From contig NZ_CP022121.1 in assembly GCF_002224645.1 (NCBI RefSeq), positions 2,734,501-2,798,500 on the forward strand: DNA of 64,000 bases, written 5' to 3'. The position numbers and the translations under genes are program-made. Of this stretch, positions 17,044 through 25,386 are shown piece after piece. Position 1 is the stretch's first letter. Every line of letters begins with the position of its first letter. Under the pieces are notes generated by a model. It was not told the DNA's origin. It saw nothing but the letters and a program-made list of their open reading frames with translations, and did not search any database. Origin of the DNA: Dehalobacterium formicoaceticum (lineage in GTDB: Bacteria; Bacillota; Dehalobacteriia; Dehalobacteriales; Dehalobacteriaceae).

Positions 17044-18258
17044 TTAAATCGTGGAACCTGATGTAATATCCAAAATGGGCAGCATCATGGCAATAATCAT
17101 AAAACCCAAGACCACACCCAATCCTACAATCAGAAGTGGTTCTACCAACGATGCCAGTCGATCCAAACGGGTATCCACTTCCCGGTCGTAAAAGATGGCT
17201 ACCTTTTCCAGCATGGTGTCTAAAGCACCGCTTTCCTCCCCTACAGCAATCATATTAACCACCATGGGAGGAAACACCTGGGAATATTTTAAAGGCTCGG
17301 CAATGCCTTTTCCTTTAAGGATGCTTTCCTTAGCAATGTCCACTTCCCGGGAAACAGCCAGATTTCCTACAGTGCGTTGTACAGTGCCTAAGGCTTCCAC
17401 AATCGGCACACCGGAGCGCAACATACTTCCCAGTGTCCGGGAAAAACGGCTCACAATGTAGATTTGAATTAATTCACCAAATACCGGCATCTTTAATAAA
17501 AACCGATCGAAAGCTTCCCGCACATTTCTTTTCTTAAAAGCCTGTTTGGTACCATAATAAAGACCAATAAAAATCAAAAGAATGAGATACCAATAGTTTT
17601 TTGTAAATTCACTGGCACCGAGCACGATGCGGGTGATTAAAGGAAGTTCTGCCCCATTTTCTATTAACATACCGACTAACATGGGAACAATAAAAATCAG
17701 CATAATGGACATGCCTAAAACCGCCACAATAAGAATGACCAATGGATAGGTCATGGATGATTTTACTTTTTCCCGGATGTCATGTTCGCGTTCATAGTTA
17801 ATGGCTAAGCGCTCCATTACCTCATCAATGGTACCGCTTAGTTCTCCCGTTTCCACCATATTGACAAAAATATCCGGAAAAACTTTGGGATACGGACGCA
17901 GGGATTGGGCTAAGGAGTTTCCTTCTTCCAGGTGACTTACAACCTCCTGTAAGGCGTCTTTCAGCACGCCCTTCTCCGTTTGCTCCTGGAGAATTCTTAT
18001 GCAGTTGACCAGGGGCACACCGGCATTCATCAAAGTGGAAAGTTGCCGGCAAAACATAGCCAGGTCTTTTGCTTTAACAGAAGATTCCAGTTTGGGTAGT
18101 TTAATATTAAAATTCCGCACGGTTTTTTCTGCTACATCCACAATAAGATAATCCCGATTGCGTAATTCTTCCACGACTATGCGTTCATTTTCCGCTTTCA
18201 TGGTACCGGTAATTACTCTTCCCCCCATATCCCGCACCTTATAAGCATATTCCGCCAT
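17044..18258 (-). CDS. pilC: Type IV pilus inner-membrane platform protein PilC
   Basis: 404 residues. It has two GspF domains, each with the MCRQLSTLMNAGVPLV- and FSRTLGSMLRSGVPIVEAL-type core, membrane helices near residues 170-190 and 215-235, and one at the C-terminus (PLLIVGLGVVLGFMIIAMM). It couples the PilB and PilT motors to the fibre. The start MAEYAYKVRD has GGAGG four bases upstream; an upstream ATG at 18288 is rejected. Confidence 0.96.
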   Translation of the reverse strand: MAEYAYKVRDMGGRVITGTMKAENERIVVEELRNRDYLIVDVAEKTVRNFNIKLPKLESSVKAKDLAMFCRQLSTLMNAGVPLVNCIRILQEQTEKGVLKDALQEVVSHLEEGNSLAQSLRPYPKVFPDIFVNMVETGELSGTIDEVMERLAINYEREHDIREKVKSSMTYPLVILIVAVLGMSIMLIFIVPMLVGMLIENGAELPLITRIVLGASEFTKNYWYLILLIFIGLYYGTKQAFKKRNVREAFDRFLLKMPVFGELIQIYIVSRFSRTLGSMLRSGVPIVEALGTVQRTVGNLAVSREVDIAKESILKGKGIAEPLKYSQVFPPMVVNMIAVGEESGALDTMLEKVAIFYDREVDTRLDRLASLVEPLLIVGLGVVLGFMIIAMMLPILDITSGSTI

Positions 18259-18390
18259 GGTTCCTCCACTCCGTTTGTCATGCATCAATAATAATTGTAT
18301 GTAATTTCTCTCTGCTTTTAGTCTTATAGCTTATTCGACTTAAAATGAAGATTTCCTTCAAATTTCTGCATCTGTTATATTAATTTTCCA

Positions 18391-19437
18391 TTAAATAGAT
18401 TGCGCTTGGAAATTTGCATTTTGTGTCAAAGCTTCTTTCATCAAAATCGTACCCTCATGAATCATCTTTCTTAAGGTAGAGTCCAGGCTTTGCATGCCAT
18501 ATTGCCCCCCGGTCTGAATCATGGAATTTAATTGGTGTGTTTTCCCTTCCCTGATTAAATTACGCACAGCCGGCGTACCGATCAATATCTCTGCCGCTGC
18601 AATGCGTCCTTTTCCGTCTGCCCGTTTTAAGAGAGTTTGAGAAATAACCCCCTGGATGGTGGAGGCTAATTGTACTCGAATCTGTTGTTGCTGATGTGGA
18701 GGAAAAACGTCAATGATTCTCTCCACCGTCTGAGCGGCACTGGAAGTATGGAGGGTGGTTAACACCAAATGGCCGGTTTCTGCAGCGGTTACGGCAATGG
18801 AAATGGTTTCCGGATCACGCATTTCTCCCACTAAAATTACATCCGGGTCCTCCCGGAGACCGGCGCGCAATCCATCTGAAAAAGAATGGGTATCAGTACC
18901 GATTTCCCTTTGGTTGACGATACAATTCTTATGTTTATGAAGAAATTCTATAGGATCCTCCAAGGTGAGAATATGTTTTTTGTATTCTATATTGACCAAA
19001 TCGATCATCGAGGCCAGGGTGGTGGATTTACCGCTTCCCGTTGGTCCCGTCACCAGTACCATGCCCCGTGGTCTCCGGGCAAGCTCTCCCACCACAGGAG
19101 GAAGATTTAGTTCCTCCAGACTGACGATCTCCGGATTGATCACCCGGATAGCCGCACAGAAACTATTGCGCTGCTTAAAGACATTGACCCGGAAACGGCC
19201 TAATCCGGCGAGGCCATAGGCAAAGTCCACCTGTCCCTGACCATCCATCTCATCAGACAATCGTGGGGTAAACATTTCCCGACACAAAGCTTCCGTATCC
19301 GGGGGCAGGAGCATTTTCCATTGCTCCTGGGCATGCAAATCTCCCAGCAAACGAAAAAGAGGCGGCCGCCCGGCGGTCAGGTGTACGTCTGAGGCTTTCA
19401 TTTCTACAGCCTTCGTCAAAATTTCACTGATATTCAT
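18391..19437 (-). CDS. pilT: Pilus retraction ATPase PilT
   Basis: 348 residues. Walker A GPTGSGKSTT, the Asp box EDPIEFLHKHKN, Walker B ILVGEMRDPETISIAVTAAETGHLV and the His box LHTSSAAQTVERIIDVFPPHQQ are all present, together with the PilT C-terminal AEILIGTPAVRNLIREGKTHQ. It powers retraction, so twitching motility or DNA uptake is plausible. The ATG is placed about 11 bases after AAGGAGGAGC, since earlier codons overlap that ribosome site. Confidence 0.96.
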   Translation of the reverse strand: MNISEILTKAVEMKASDVHLTAGRPPLFRLLGDLHAQEQWKMLLPPDTEALCREMFTPRLSDEMDGQGQVDFAYGLAGLGRFRVNVFKQRNSFCAAIRVINPEIVSLEELNLPPVVGELARRPRGMVLVTGPTGSGKSTTLASMIDLVNIEYKKHILTLEDPIEFLHKHKNCIVNQREIGTDTHSFSDGLRAGLREDPDVILVGEMRDPETISIAVTAAETGHLVLTTLHTSSAAQTVERIIDVFPPHQQQQIRVQLASTIQGVISQTLLKRADGKGRIAAAEILIGTPAVRNLIREGKTHQLNSMIQTGGQYGMQSLDSTLRKMIHEGTILMKEALTQNANFQAQSI

Positions 19438-19464
19438 AAGTTGATCTGCTCCTCCTTGACGCAA

Positions 19465-19509
19465 GTTCTAAAAACTTGGCAAGTAATTTTCTTGCCAAGT
19501 TTTTAGAAC
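19465..19509. other. Perfect 19 bp inverted repeat between pilB and pilT
   Basis: Two exactly complementary 19-base arms (starting GTTCTAAAAACTTGG) flank a 7-base loop just upstream of the pilT ribosome site. It is followed by no U run on either strand. Long perfect arms suggest a transcript-processing or attenuation hairpin, or a remnant of a small palindromic element. Confidence 0.75.
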
Positions 19510-19527
19510 TGCTAATGCATGACTTAA

Positions 19528-19567
19528 TTGGCATTTGACTCCTGCCTAAGCAGGAAACTTATGCCAA
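19528..19567. other. Nested hairpin just downstream of pilB
   Basis: An outer 7 bp stem TTGGCAT/ATGCCAA encloses an inner CCTGC/GCAGG stem with a 4-base loop. It sits 10 bases after the pilB stop, next to the 19 bp inverted repeat. No U tract. Confidence 0.5.
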
Positions 19568-19577
19568 GTTAGTCAGG

Positions 19578-21275
19578 TTAGAGTCCGGTTGTTGCCACGC
19601 GCATCACTTCGTCAATGGTCGTCAGGCCCAGTAATGCCTTTTGGATACCGTCCTGGGTTAAAGACAGCATCCCGTCTTCAATGGCAGATTGAGCGATTTC
19701 ATTGACCGGAGAGCGGGCCAGGATCAATTGTTGCTGGGTTTCCCGGACCGGCAGCAGCTCTTGGATGGCTATCCGTCCTCGATATCCGGTAAAACTGCAT
19801 TGGGGGCAGCCGCTGCCTCGGTAAAGGGTTACGCCTTGATCAGGTCCAATGCCCATGAATTTTCTTTCCACGGCATGCTCCGCCAATTCATAAGCTTCCT
19901 TGCACAAGGGACAGATTAAGCGCACTAACCGTTGGGCCATCACTCCAATTACGGTGGAGGCCACTAAAAAAGGCTCTATCCCCATATCTATTAATCGGGG
20001 CAGAGCTCCTGCTGCATCGTTGGTATGCAGTGTGGTCAAAACCAAATGGCCGGTAGTAGCCGCCCTGACGGCAATACCAGCCGTTTCCCCGTCCCGGATT
20101 TCCCCGATCAGGAGAATATCCGGGTCCTGACGCAAAATCGCCCGCAAACCATTGGCAAAATTCAGCCCCGCTTTATCATTCACTCTAATTTGGTTGATCC
20201 CTTCCAAAACATATTCCACCGGATCTTCAATGGTTACGATGTTTTTTTCCGGCGCATTGATTTCTGAGATGGTGGAATATAGGGTGGTGGTCTTTCCGGA
20301 GCCGGTGGGACCGGTTATAATAATCATGCCGTAGGAACGCTGAACCATTTGTCTGTAAATAGGTAAAATATCCGGTGAAAGGCCTAACTTGTCAAGGGTT
20401 ACAATCACGCCGCTTTTATCCAAGATACGGATCACCACTTTTTCCCCAAAAATCGTGGGCAGGGTGGATACCCGTAAATCCACATCCTGTTGAGCAATTT
20501 TGACCTGGATTCTTCCATCCAGAGGAATTCTTTTTTCGGCAATATCCATATCTCCCATGATCTTGATCCGGGATACCACTGAAGCATGGGATTGCTTCGG
20601 CAGGGCTAATATATCCTTTAAAACACCGTCGATACGAAAACGAATCAGCAATTGCTCTGCCCGGGGCTCGATATGAATGTCACTGGCTCGATCCTGAACA
20701 GCTTGCTTAATAATGGAATTGACAATACGCACCGTCGGAGCCTCAACGCCATAAGCTCCCGGGGGTTCATCCAAATCAAAAGCAACTAAATTTGCCTGCG
20801 GCTGAATTTCAAATTCCAAAATGGCTTGATTAACAAGATCCTGAAAACCGAAAAGCTTTTTAATAGCACCATCAATATCTTGTTCCATGGCTATCATGGG
20901 TACAATAGTAAGCCCGGTAGCCAGATGAAGATCATCCAGCACCACCAGGTTTAGGGGGTCCGGCATGGCAACAAAAAGCTTATTGCCCTCTTTTTTTACC
21001 GGGACCACCCGCTGCTGTTTAATTAAAGCTTCCGGCACCAATTTGGTCACATTGGGCAGCAGGACGACGCTGCCTAGTTTAATGGCATCTACATTCAATT
21101 GCCGGGCCAAAACCTGCATTATATCATGTTCCGTGGTAAAGCCCTGGTTAACCAATATCGTACCAAGCCGCTCCCCAGTGCGTTTTTGAATGTTCAGGGC
21201 TTCCTGCAAATTACGATCAGTAATCATCCCGGCTTCTATGAGCCAATCCCCCAGTTTCTTTTTTGTCCTGTCCAC
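19578..21275 (-). CDS. pilB: Pilus extension ATPase PilB
   Basis: 565 residues. An N-terminal MshE/T2SSE_N region (KLGDWLIEAGMITDRNLQEAL) precedes the motor: Walker A GPTGSGKTTT, EDPVEYVLEGINQIRVN, Walker B ILLIGEIRDGETAGIAVRAATTGHLV. A tetracysteine zinc motif (CPLC...CPQC) lies in the C-terminal domain, diagnostic of PilB/GspE rather than PilT. The MshE-type N-terminus binds c-di-GMP in some family members. The start is a GTG with AGGAG seven bases upstream. Confidence 0.96.
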   Translation of the reverse strand: MDRTKKKLGDWLIEAGMITDRNLQEALNIQKRTGERLGTILVNQGFTTEHDIMQVLARQLNVDAIKLGSVVLLPNVTKLVPEALIKQQRVVPVKKEGNKLFVAMPDPLNLVVLDDLHLATGLTIVPMIAMEQDIDGAIKKLFGFQDLVNQAILEFEIQPQANLVAFDLDEPPGAYGVEAPTVRIVNSIIKQAVQDRASDIHIEPRAEQLLIRFRIDGVLKDILALPKQSHASVVSRIKIMGDMDIAEKRIPLDGRIQVKIAQQDVDLRVSTLPTIFGEKVVIRILDKSGVIVTLDKLGLSPDILPIYRQMVQRSYGMIIITGPTGSGKTTTLYSTISEINAPEKNIVTIEDPVEYVLEGINQIRVNDKAGLNFANGLRAILRQDPDILLIGEIRDGETAGIAVRAATTGHLVLTTLHTNDAAGALPRLIDMGIEPFLVASTVIGVMAQRLVRLICPLCKEAYELAEHAVERKFMGIGPDQGVTLYRGSGCPQCSFTGYRGRIAIQELLPVRETQQQLILARSPVNEIAQSAIEDGMLSLTQDGIQKALLGLTTIDEVMRVATTGL

Positions 21276-21413
21276 GATGATTCTCCTCAGTCTGGTTTTA
21301 TTAAGATCATAAAGCAAAAACTTCGTCAAAAAAGATCAATGCATTAATAACTTCCACTAAATTCTTCAATTTCCTGCAATATTCAACAAAATATCCATTG
21401 GGACAAGTCGGTT

Positions 21414-21863
21414 TTAGCTGCTGAATTTGCGGGTAAGAACCTGCCATAGGCTTTTCTGCTGTTCTTCAGTAAGCTTGTCCTCAATGTCCTCTTTCTCCTT
21501 GCGTAGTAGTTCCAACTGTCTGGCCAGATTCTTGCTTTCTTCCCGAGTTTTTTGCAGTTCCTGGATAATGGCGGAAAACATAAAAAACACCGTCGTTTTA
21601 AAATTGGAGTCTATTCCTAATCCGCTGGTTAAGGTACGTTCCATCTCCAATCGTCTTTTGGCACCTTTAATCGTGTATTGTTCGTTATAGAGAAGTTCTT
21701 TGATCTGGGAAAACATTTCAATATTTTCCTCAGTATACCGTGCTCTTTGTCCCTTAGGGCAATTAATATTTAAAAAGTCATTAAATTCCTTTTCCCAATA
21801 TCTTAGAGTACTTACCTCTACTTGCAGGATATTGCCGGCTTGATCAATGGTTAAAGCAGCCAT
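21414..21863 (-). CDS. MerR-like regulator with C-terminal coiled coil
   Basis: 149 residues. The N-terminal helix-turn-helix MAALTIDQAGNILQVEVSTLRYWEKEF is MerR-type, followed by the wing region RARYTEENIEMFSQIKELL and a helical, probably coiled-coil C-terminus (QELQKTREESKNLARQLELLRKEKEDIEDKL). It has no metal-binding cysteines, so the inducer is unknown. AGGAGG precedes the ATG. It is the first gene before pilB and in the same direction, so it may control the pilus locus. Confidence 0.85.
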   Translation of the reverse strand: MAALTIDQAGNILQVEVSTLRYWEKEFNDFLNINCPKGQRARYTEENIEMFSQIKELLYNEQYTIKGAKRRLEMERTLTSGLGIDSNFKTTVFFMFSAIIQELQKTREESKNLARQLELLRKEKEDIEDKLTEEQQKSLWQVLTRKFSS

Positions 21864-21978
21864 CAAAATCCTCCTTTCCTTCCTCAGGCACATTTTTGTT
21901 ATAACCTGATATATATTCCTCAAATTAAATTGATTTCCTCTCCATCTCAGGTAATTATTACCGAATAATTGCGACAAG

Positions 21979-22000
21979 AAAAGCGCCTTTCAGCGCTTTT
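21979..22000 (-). terminator. Terminator-like hairpin after aroE
   Basis: AAAAGCGC/GCGCTTTT stem with a 6-base loop, ending in TTTTCTTG on the minus strand, between aroE and the MerR gene. It separates the polyamine-aroE transcript from the pilus locus. Confidence 0.65.
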
Positions 22001-22057
22001 TCAAAATTTTAGTCATAATCATTATCTTTGATGCAAGCTTGTTCCAGGATCATGCCA

Positions 22058-22927
22058 TCATTCATGTGCGGATGTATCAATTTTTTTCAGCTTTTTTTCC
22101 AAGGATGCTCTCATAGCCCAAACAGGTGCTTCCACACCTGTCCACAGACGAAAAGCTTCCGCTCCCTGATAGATTAGCATGCCCAGTCCTGATAATGTGG
22201 CACAGCCTTTCTCTTTCGCCTGCTTTAACAGCAAGGTTTCCTGGGGATGATATATAATATCGGCGACCAATTGACCTCCGTGCAGACCGTCCAAGTATTC
22301 TGTTAAAAGAGATTGATCCGGGGGATATAGACCGACAGAGGTGGTATTAATTATGATTTGGGCACTTTGTATTTTCTCTGTAAGATCTTCCGGGGAAAAA
22401 TCATATATGGAAGATGTCCCCCCCATGTTTTGAATCATTTCCTGAATAGGTTCTGCCCGGGCAAGGGTACGATTCAAAATCATAATTTCCTTTGCTCCCT
22501 GAAGGATCATAGCGGCGGCAATAGCGCGAGCTGCTCCTCCGGCTCCCAAAAGTAAGATTGTCTTCCCGTAAGGATCGCATTGCCCTTCCTCTCTTAAAGA
22601 GCGAATAAAACCTAAACCATCGGTATTATAGCCTTTCAGCCTTCCATTTTCATGGAGAACGGTATTAACAGCTCCGATTGCTAGGGCCTGGGGATCTAAA
22701 TCATCCAATAAGGGCAGGACTTTTTCTTTATGGGGCAGCGTAATATTAACGCCTCTCGCACCCAGCACGGGCAATGATGCCACGGCTGCTTCCAAATGCT
22801 CCGGTAAGATATCAAATGGTAGATAAACATACTTTTGATCCAAACCCGTTTCCTGAAGGGCAGCATTTTGCATGTCAGGTGACAATGAATGGGTGATCGG
22901 ATGGCCAAAAATACCTAATAACTGCAC
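22058..22927 (-). CDS. aroE: Shikimate dehydrogenase
   Basis: NADP-dependent reduction of dehydroshikimate to shikimate. 289 residues. GHPITHSLSPDMQN, the catalytic-Lys motif NITLPHKEKV, NTDGLGF, the nucleotide loop LLGAGGAARAI, NRTLARAEP and GLGMLIYQGAEAF are all present. The start is a GTG with AGGAGGAG upstream. It lies apart from the aroC-K-B-Q cluster, following the polyamine operon. Confidence 0.97.
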   Translation of the reverse strand: MQLLGIFGHPITHSLSPDMQNAALQETGLDQKYVYLPFDILPEHLEAAVASLPVLGARGVNITLPHKEKVLPLLDDLDPQALAIGAVNTVLHENGRLKGYNTDGLGFIRSLREEGQCDPYGKTILLLGAGGAARAIAAAMILQGAKEIMILNRTLARAEPIQEMIQNMGGTSSIYDFSPEDLTEKIQSAQIIINTTSVGLYPPDQSLLTEYLDGLHGGQLVADIIYHPQETLLLKQAKEKGCATLSGLGMLIYQGAEAFRLWTGVEAPVWAMRASLEKKLKKIDTSAHE

Positions 22928-22992
22928 GGTCTCTCCTCCTGTTATTTTCTCTGATTCTCTGGTGTAAGGTTTAGTTCAAGGTAGTCTAAGCC

Positions 22993-23021
22993 AAAAAAGA
23001 GCTAAAATTCAGCTCTTTTTT
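22993..23021 (-). terminator. Terminator after the 80-residue gene
   Basis: AAAAAAGAGCT/AGCTCTTTTTT, 11 bp stem, straddles the stop codon at 23002 and ends in T's on the minus strand. It lies before aroE, so aroE may need read-through or its own promoter. Confidence 0.8.
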
Positions 23022-23244
23022 CTGTAGCAAGGGCTTGCTCTTCCCCTTGGGAAAAATAAAGCTTTACCCGGATACCGCCCTTAGCACGGTACATGCCAAC
23101 ATTAATCAGTCTTGAATTTTTTAGTTCCGGATGGGTAATCTTAATTTCTTCTACCTGGCTTCGGATCTTCATTAAAAGCAACGTGGCGCTGATAATTTTT
23201 TCAGGCGCAGGTAAAAACAAACTAAAGGTATGGGTTGCGCTCAT
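23002..23244 (-). CDS. Small protein of unknown function (80 aa)
   Basis: 80 residues, MSATHTFSLFLPAPEKIISA at the start. It is mixed alpha/beta with a basic stretch and no cysteines, signal peptide or known motif. A GGGGG-containing ribosome site lies eight bases before the ATG, and a terminator follows it. It sits between yqeG and aroE, downstream of a 113 bp repeat element. I do not recognise it. Confidence 0.6.
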   Translation of the reverse strand: MSATHTFSLFLPAPEKIISATLLLMKIRSQVEEIKITHPELKNSRLINVGMYRAKGGIRVKLYFSQGEEQALATEKRAEF

Positions 23245-23310
23245 TCTTGAACCCCCAAATTTGGTTTGTTCTTATTCTGCCCTGACGAGAGAATCTTTAA
23301 ACAACACCTT

Positions 23311-23423
23311 TATCAAATTCCATGACTCCAACTTCTATAAGTGGGAGCTCCTATTTTCACTTCAGGTGGGGTAGATTCCCCATCTGAAGCCCCGATGTTC
23401 AGCTTTAGCTGAACAAGTTCACT
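23311..23423 (-). repeat. Triple-hairpin repeat, copy 1
   Basis: 113 bp. On the minus strand it begins AGTGAACT, in which TGA is the yqeG stop codon. Three hairpins follow: GTTCAGC/GCTGAAC, CTTCAGATGGGG/CCCCACCTGAAG, and a weaker CCCACTTATAGAAGTTGG. It ends in an AT-rich GAATTTGATA. It is nearly identical to copies at 26620 and 33088. Confidence 0.9.
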
Positions 23424-23925
23424 TAGGTCTTTTAATGCCCGCCACTTTTAAAAAGATGCGTTCAATACATCGGTTCACCTTGGTCCCGGCGAATTCTTTG
23501 GCACCAATGGGGTTAACCAAAATAGTATAAAGTCCGGTGCGATTTCCGCCGAGGATATCGGTAAAAATCTGATCTCCCACCACTACTGTTTCCGCCTCTG
23601 TGGTTTTAAGTACCTCCATAGCTCTGCGATATCCACTGCGTCGAGGTTTGGTCGCTCTGGACACATATGAAATCCCTAATTTTTGAGCAGCTTCCATGAC
23701 CCGGGGTCCCTTGTTATTGGAAAGCAGACAAGCGGAAATACCGAGCTGCTGCAGGTTCGCAAACCAATGCATCATTTCATCTTTTATTTCCGGATTGTTC
23801 CACTCTGTAATGGTATTATCCAGATCCAGAATCATACCTTTAACATTTCTTTTTGCCAAGTCCTGTAGGGGAATATCCAAGACAGATACGGTCATCATGT
23901 CCGGCATAAAGTTATTGGTTTTCAA
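23419..23925 (-). CDS. yqeG: YqeG-family HAD phosphatase
   Basis: 168 residues of the HAD IIIA subfamily. MILDLDNTITEW (nucleophile Asp34, Asp36), LLSNNKGPRV (motif II), the KPRRSGYR lysine and VVGDQIFTDILGGNRTG (motif IV Asp) are present. In Firmicutes yqeG often sits beside aroE, as here. Substrate unknown. The start is a TTG with GGGGGAGAGA upstream. Its stop codon is inside a repeat element. Confidence 0.9.
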   Translation of the reverse strand: MKTNNFMPDMMTVSVLDIPLQDLAKRNVKGMILDLDNTITEWNNPEIKDEMMHWFANLQQLGISACLLSNNKGPRVMEAAQKLGISYVSRATKPRRSGYRRAMEVLKTTEAETVVVGDQIFTDILGGNRTGLYTILVNPIGAKEFAGTKVNRCIERIFLKVAGIKRPK

Positions 23926-23941
23926 AAAATCTCTCTCCCCC

Positions 23942-24199
23942 TTAGACGGTTTTCCAAATAAGCCACTGAAACTTCTCCATAAAAAGATCTTTCATAGTCT
24001 GGTACAGACTGTCTGTGCCGGTTCTTTTTTCATTAATTTCATCCATTGTGATAGGTACAAACTGATCCTTCATACGAATTAACCAATGGACTTTTTCCTG
24101 ATCAAATTTTTCCAAGGCTACATCCAAGCCAAAGGGCTGGCTCTGCAATTCTTCAATAATTTGATTTATGGTTTCCTGTATTACTTGTATCTTTTCCAT
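23942..24199 (-). CDS. Small acidic protein of unknown function (85 aa)
   Basis: 85 residues, MEKIQVIQETINQIIEELQ... with alternating charged residues and several tryptophans near the C-terminus (HWLIRMKDQF, KFQWLIWKTV). No motif is recognised. GAGGAGG lies eight bases before the ATG, so it is very likely translated. It lies 40 bases after the carboxyspermidine decarboxylase and 16 bases before yqeG, in one apparent transcript. Confidence 0.65.
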   Translation of the reverse strand: MEKIQVIQETINQIIEELQSQPFGLDVALEKFDQEKVHWLIRMKDQFVPITMDEINEKRTGTDSLYQTMKDLFMEKFQWLIWKTV

Positions 24200-24239
24200 G
24201 CTTTTTTCCTCCTCGGTGCAAATCCCTCTGACCTTTCCA

Positions 24240-25382
24240 CTAGGAAAGGCGGTTTTTAAAATCATAATAGCCGAATTCTTTAATTATTTTCAACCCGTCC
24301 CGATCATTAAAAACTCCAATGGAAGGCAGCTTAATGCCATTAAAGGTGTTGTTTTTTACCATGGTATAATGAGCCATATCGCAGAATACCAAAGGATCTC
24401 CTGCCTTTAAGGGTTGGGGAAAGGAATAATCCCCGATGATATCTCCTGCCAGACAAGTAGGACCGCCTAAACGATAAGTATAAGGAAAATCCCCCGGTAA
24501 GCCGCTGCCGATAATCTGTGGACGATAAGGCATTTCCAGCACATCCGGCATATGACAGGCAGCGGAGGTATCCAATATGGCAATATCCAGGCCATTATGA
24601 ACAAAATCAAGGACCCGGGCCACTAAATAACCGCAATTTAATACTACCGCTTCCCCCGGCTCCAGATAAACCTGCACCCCGTATTTTTCCCGGGCAAAGT
24701 GCAGGAATTTTTCCAGGGTTGCCAGATCATAATCAGGCCGGGTGATATGATGGCCTCCCCCCAGGTTAAGCCATTTCATCCCCTTCATAAAGGTACCGAA
24801 TTTTTCGTCAAAGACCTTTAATGTACGGGCTAAAACGTCTGAATTCTGCTCACAAAGGGTATGAAAATGAAGACCTTCGATGCCCTCCAAAAGCTCCGGT
24901 TCAAAATTAGCGAGAGTGACCCCTAGACGAGAGCCGGGAGCGGCAGGATCATAGATGCCATGCTCCTGCTCCGAATATTCCGGGTTGACCCGAAGACCGC
25001 AGGAGATAGGACGAGGCCCCTGCTTTACCCGATCTTTAAACCTTCTCCATTGAGCAAAAGAATTAAAGACGATATGGTCACAAATTTGCAGAATTTCGTC
25101 AAATTCATGGTCTAAATATGCCGGGGAAAAAATATGAACCTCCCCGCCCATTTCTTCATAGCCCAGCTTTGCCTCAAAAAGACCGCTGGCGGTTGTACCA
25201 TGAAGATATTTTTTGATCAACGGATATTCATAAAACATGGCAAAACTTTTTTGCGCCAGAAGAATCCGGCAGCCGGTCCGCTCTGTCAAACCCCGGAGAG
25301 TGGACAGGTTTTTTATCAGCAGCCTTTCATCCAGCAGGTAACAAGGGGTAGGGACTTTACTAAAATCAATTTCCTTGACCAT
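24240..25382 (-). CDS. nspC: Carboxynorspermidine/carboxyspermidine decarboxylase
   Basis: PLP-dependent alanine-racemase-fold decarboxylase that converts carboxyspermidine to spermidine. About 380 residues. VPTPCYLLDE, the PLP-Lys region RILLAQKSFAM, GLHFHTLCEQ, WLNLGGGHH, YLEPGEAVV and the C-terminal ACHMPDVLEMPYRP are typical NspC features. It begins four bases after the dehydrogenase stop, so the two enzymes form a unit. An upstream extension to 25481 lies within the dehydrogenase gene. Confidence 0.93.
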   Translation of the reverse strand: MVKEIDFSKVPTPCYLLDERLLIKNLSTLRGLTERTGCRILLAQKSFAMFYEYPLIKKYLHGTTASGLFEAKLGYEEMGGEVHIFSPAYLDHEFDEILQICDHIVFNSFAQWRRFKDRVKQGPRPISCGLRVNPEYSEQEHGIYDPAAPGSRLGVTLANFEPELLEGIEGLHFHTLCEQNSDVLARTLKVFDEKFGTFMKGMKWLNLGGGHHITRPDYDLATLEKFLHFAREKYGVQVYLEPGEAVVLNCGYLVARVLDFVHNGLDIAILDTSAACHMPDVLEMPYRPQIIGSGLPGDFPYTYRLGGPTCLAGDIIGDYSFPQPLKAGDPLVFCDMAHYTMVKNNTFNGIKLPSIGVFNDRDGLKIIKEFGYYDFKNRLS

Positions 25383-25386
25383 CTCT

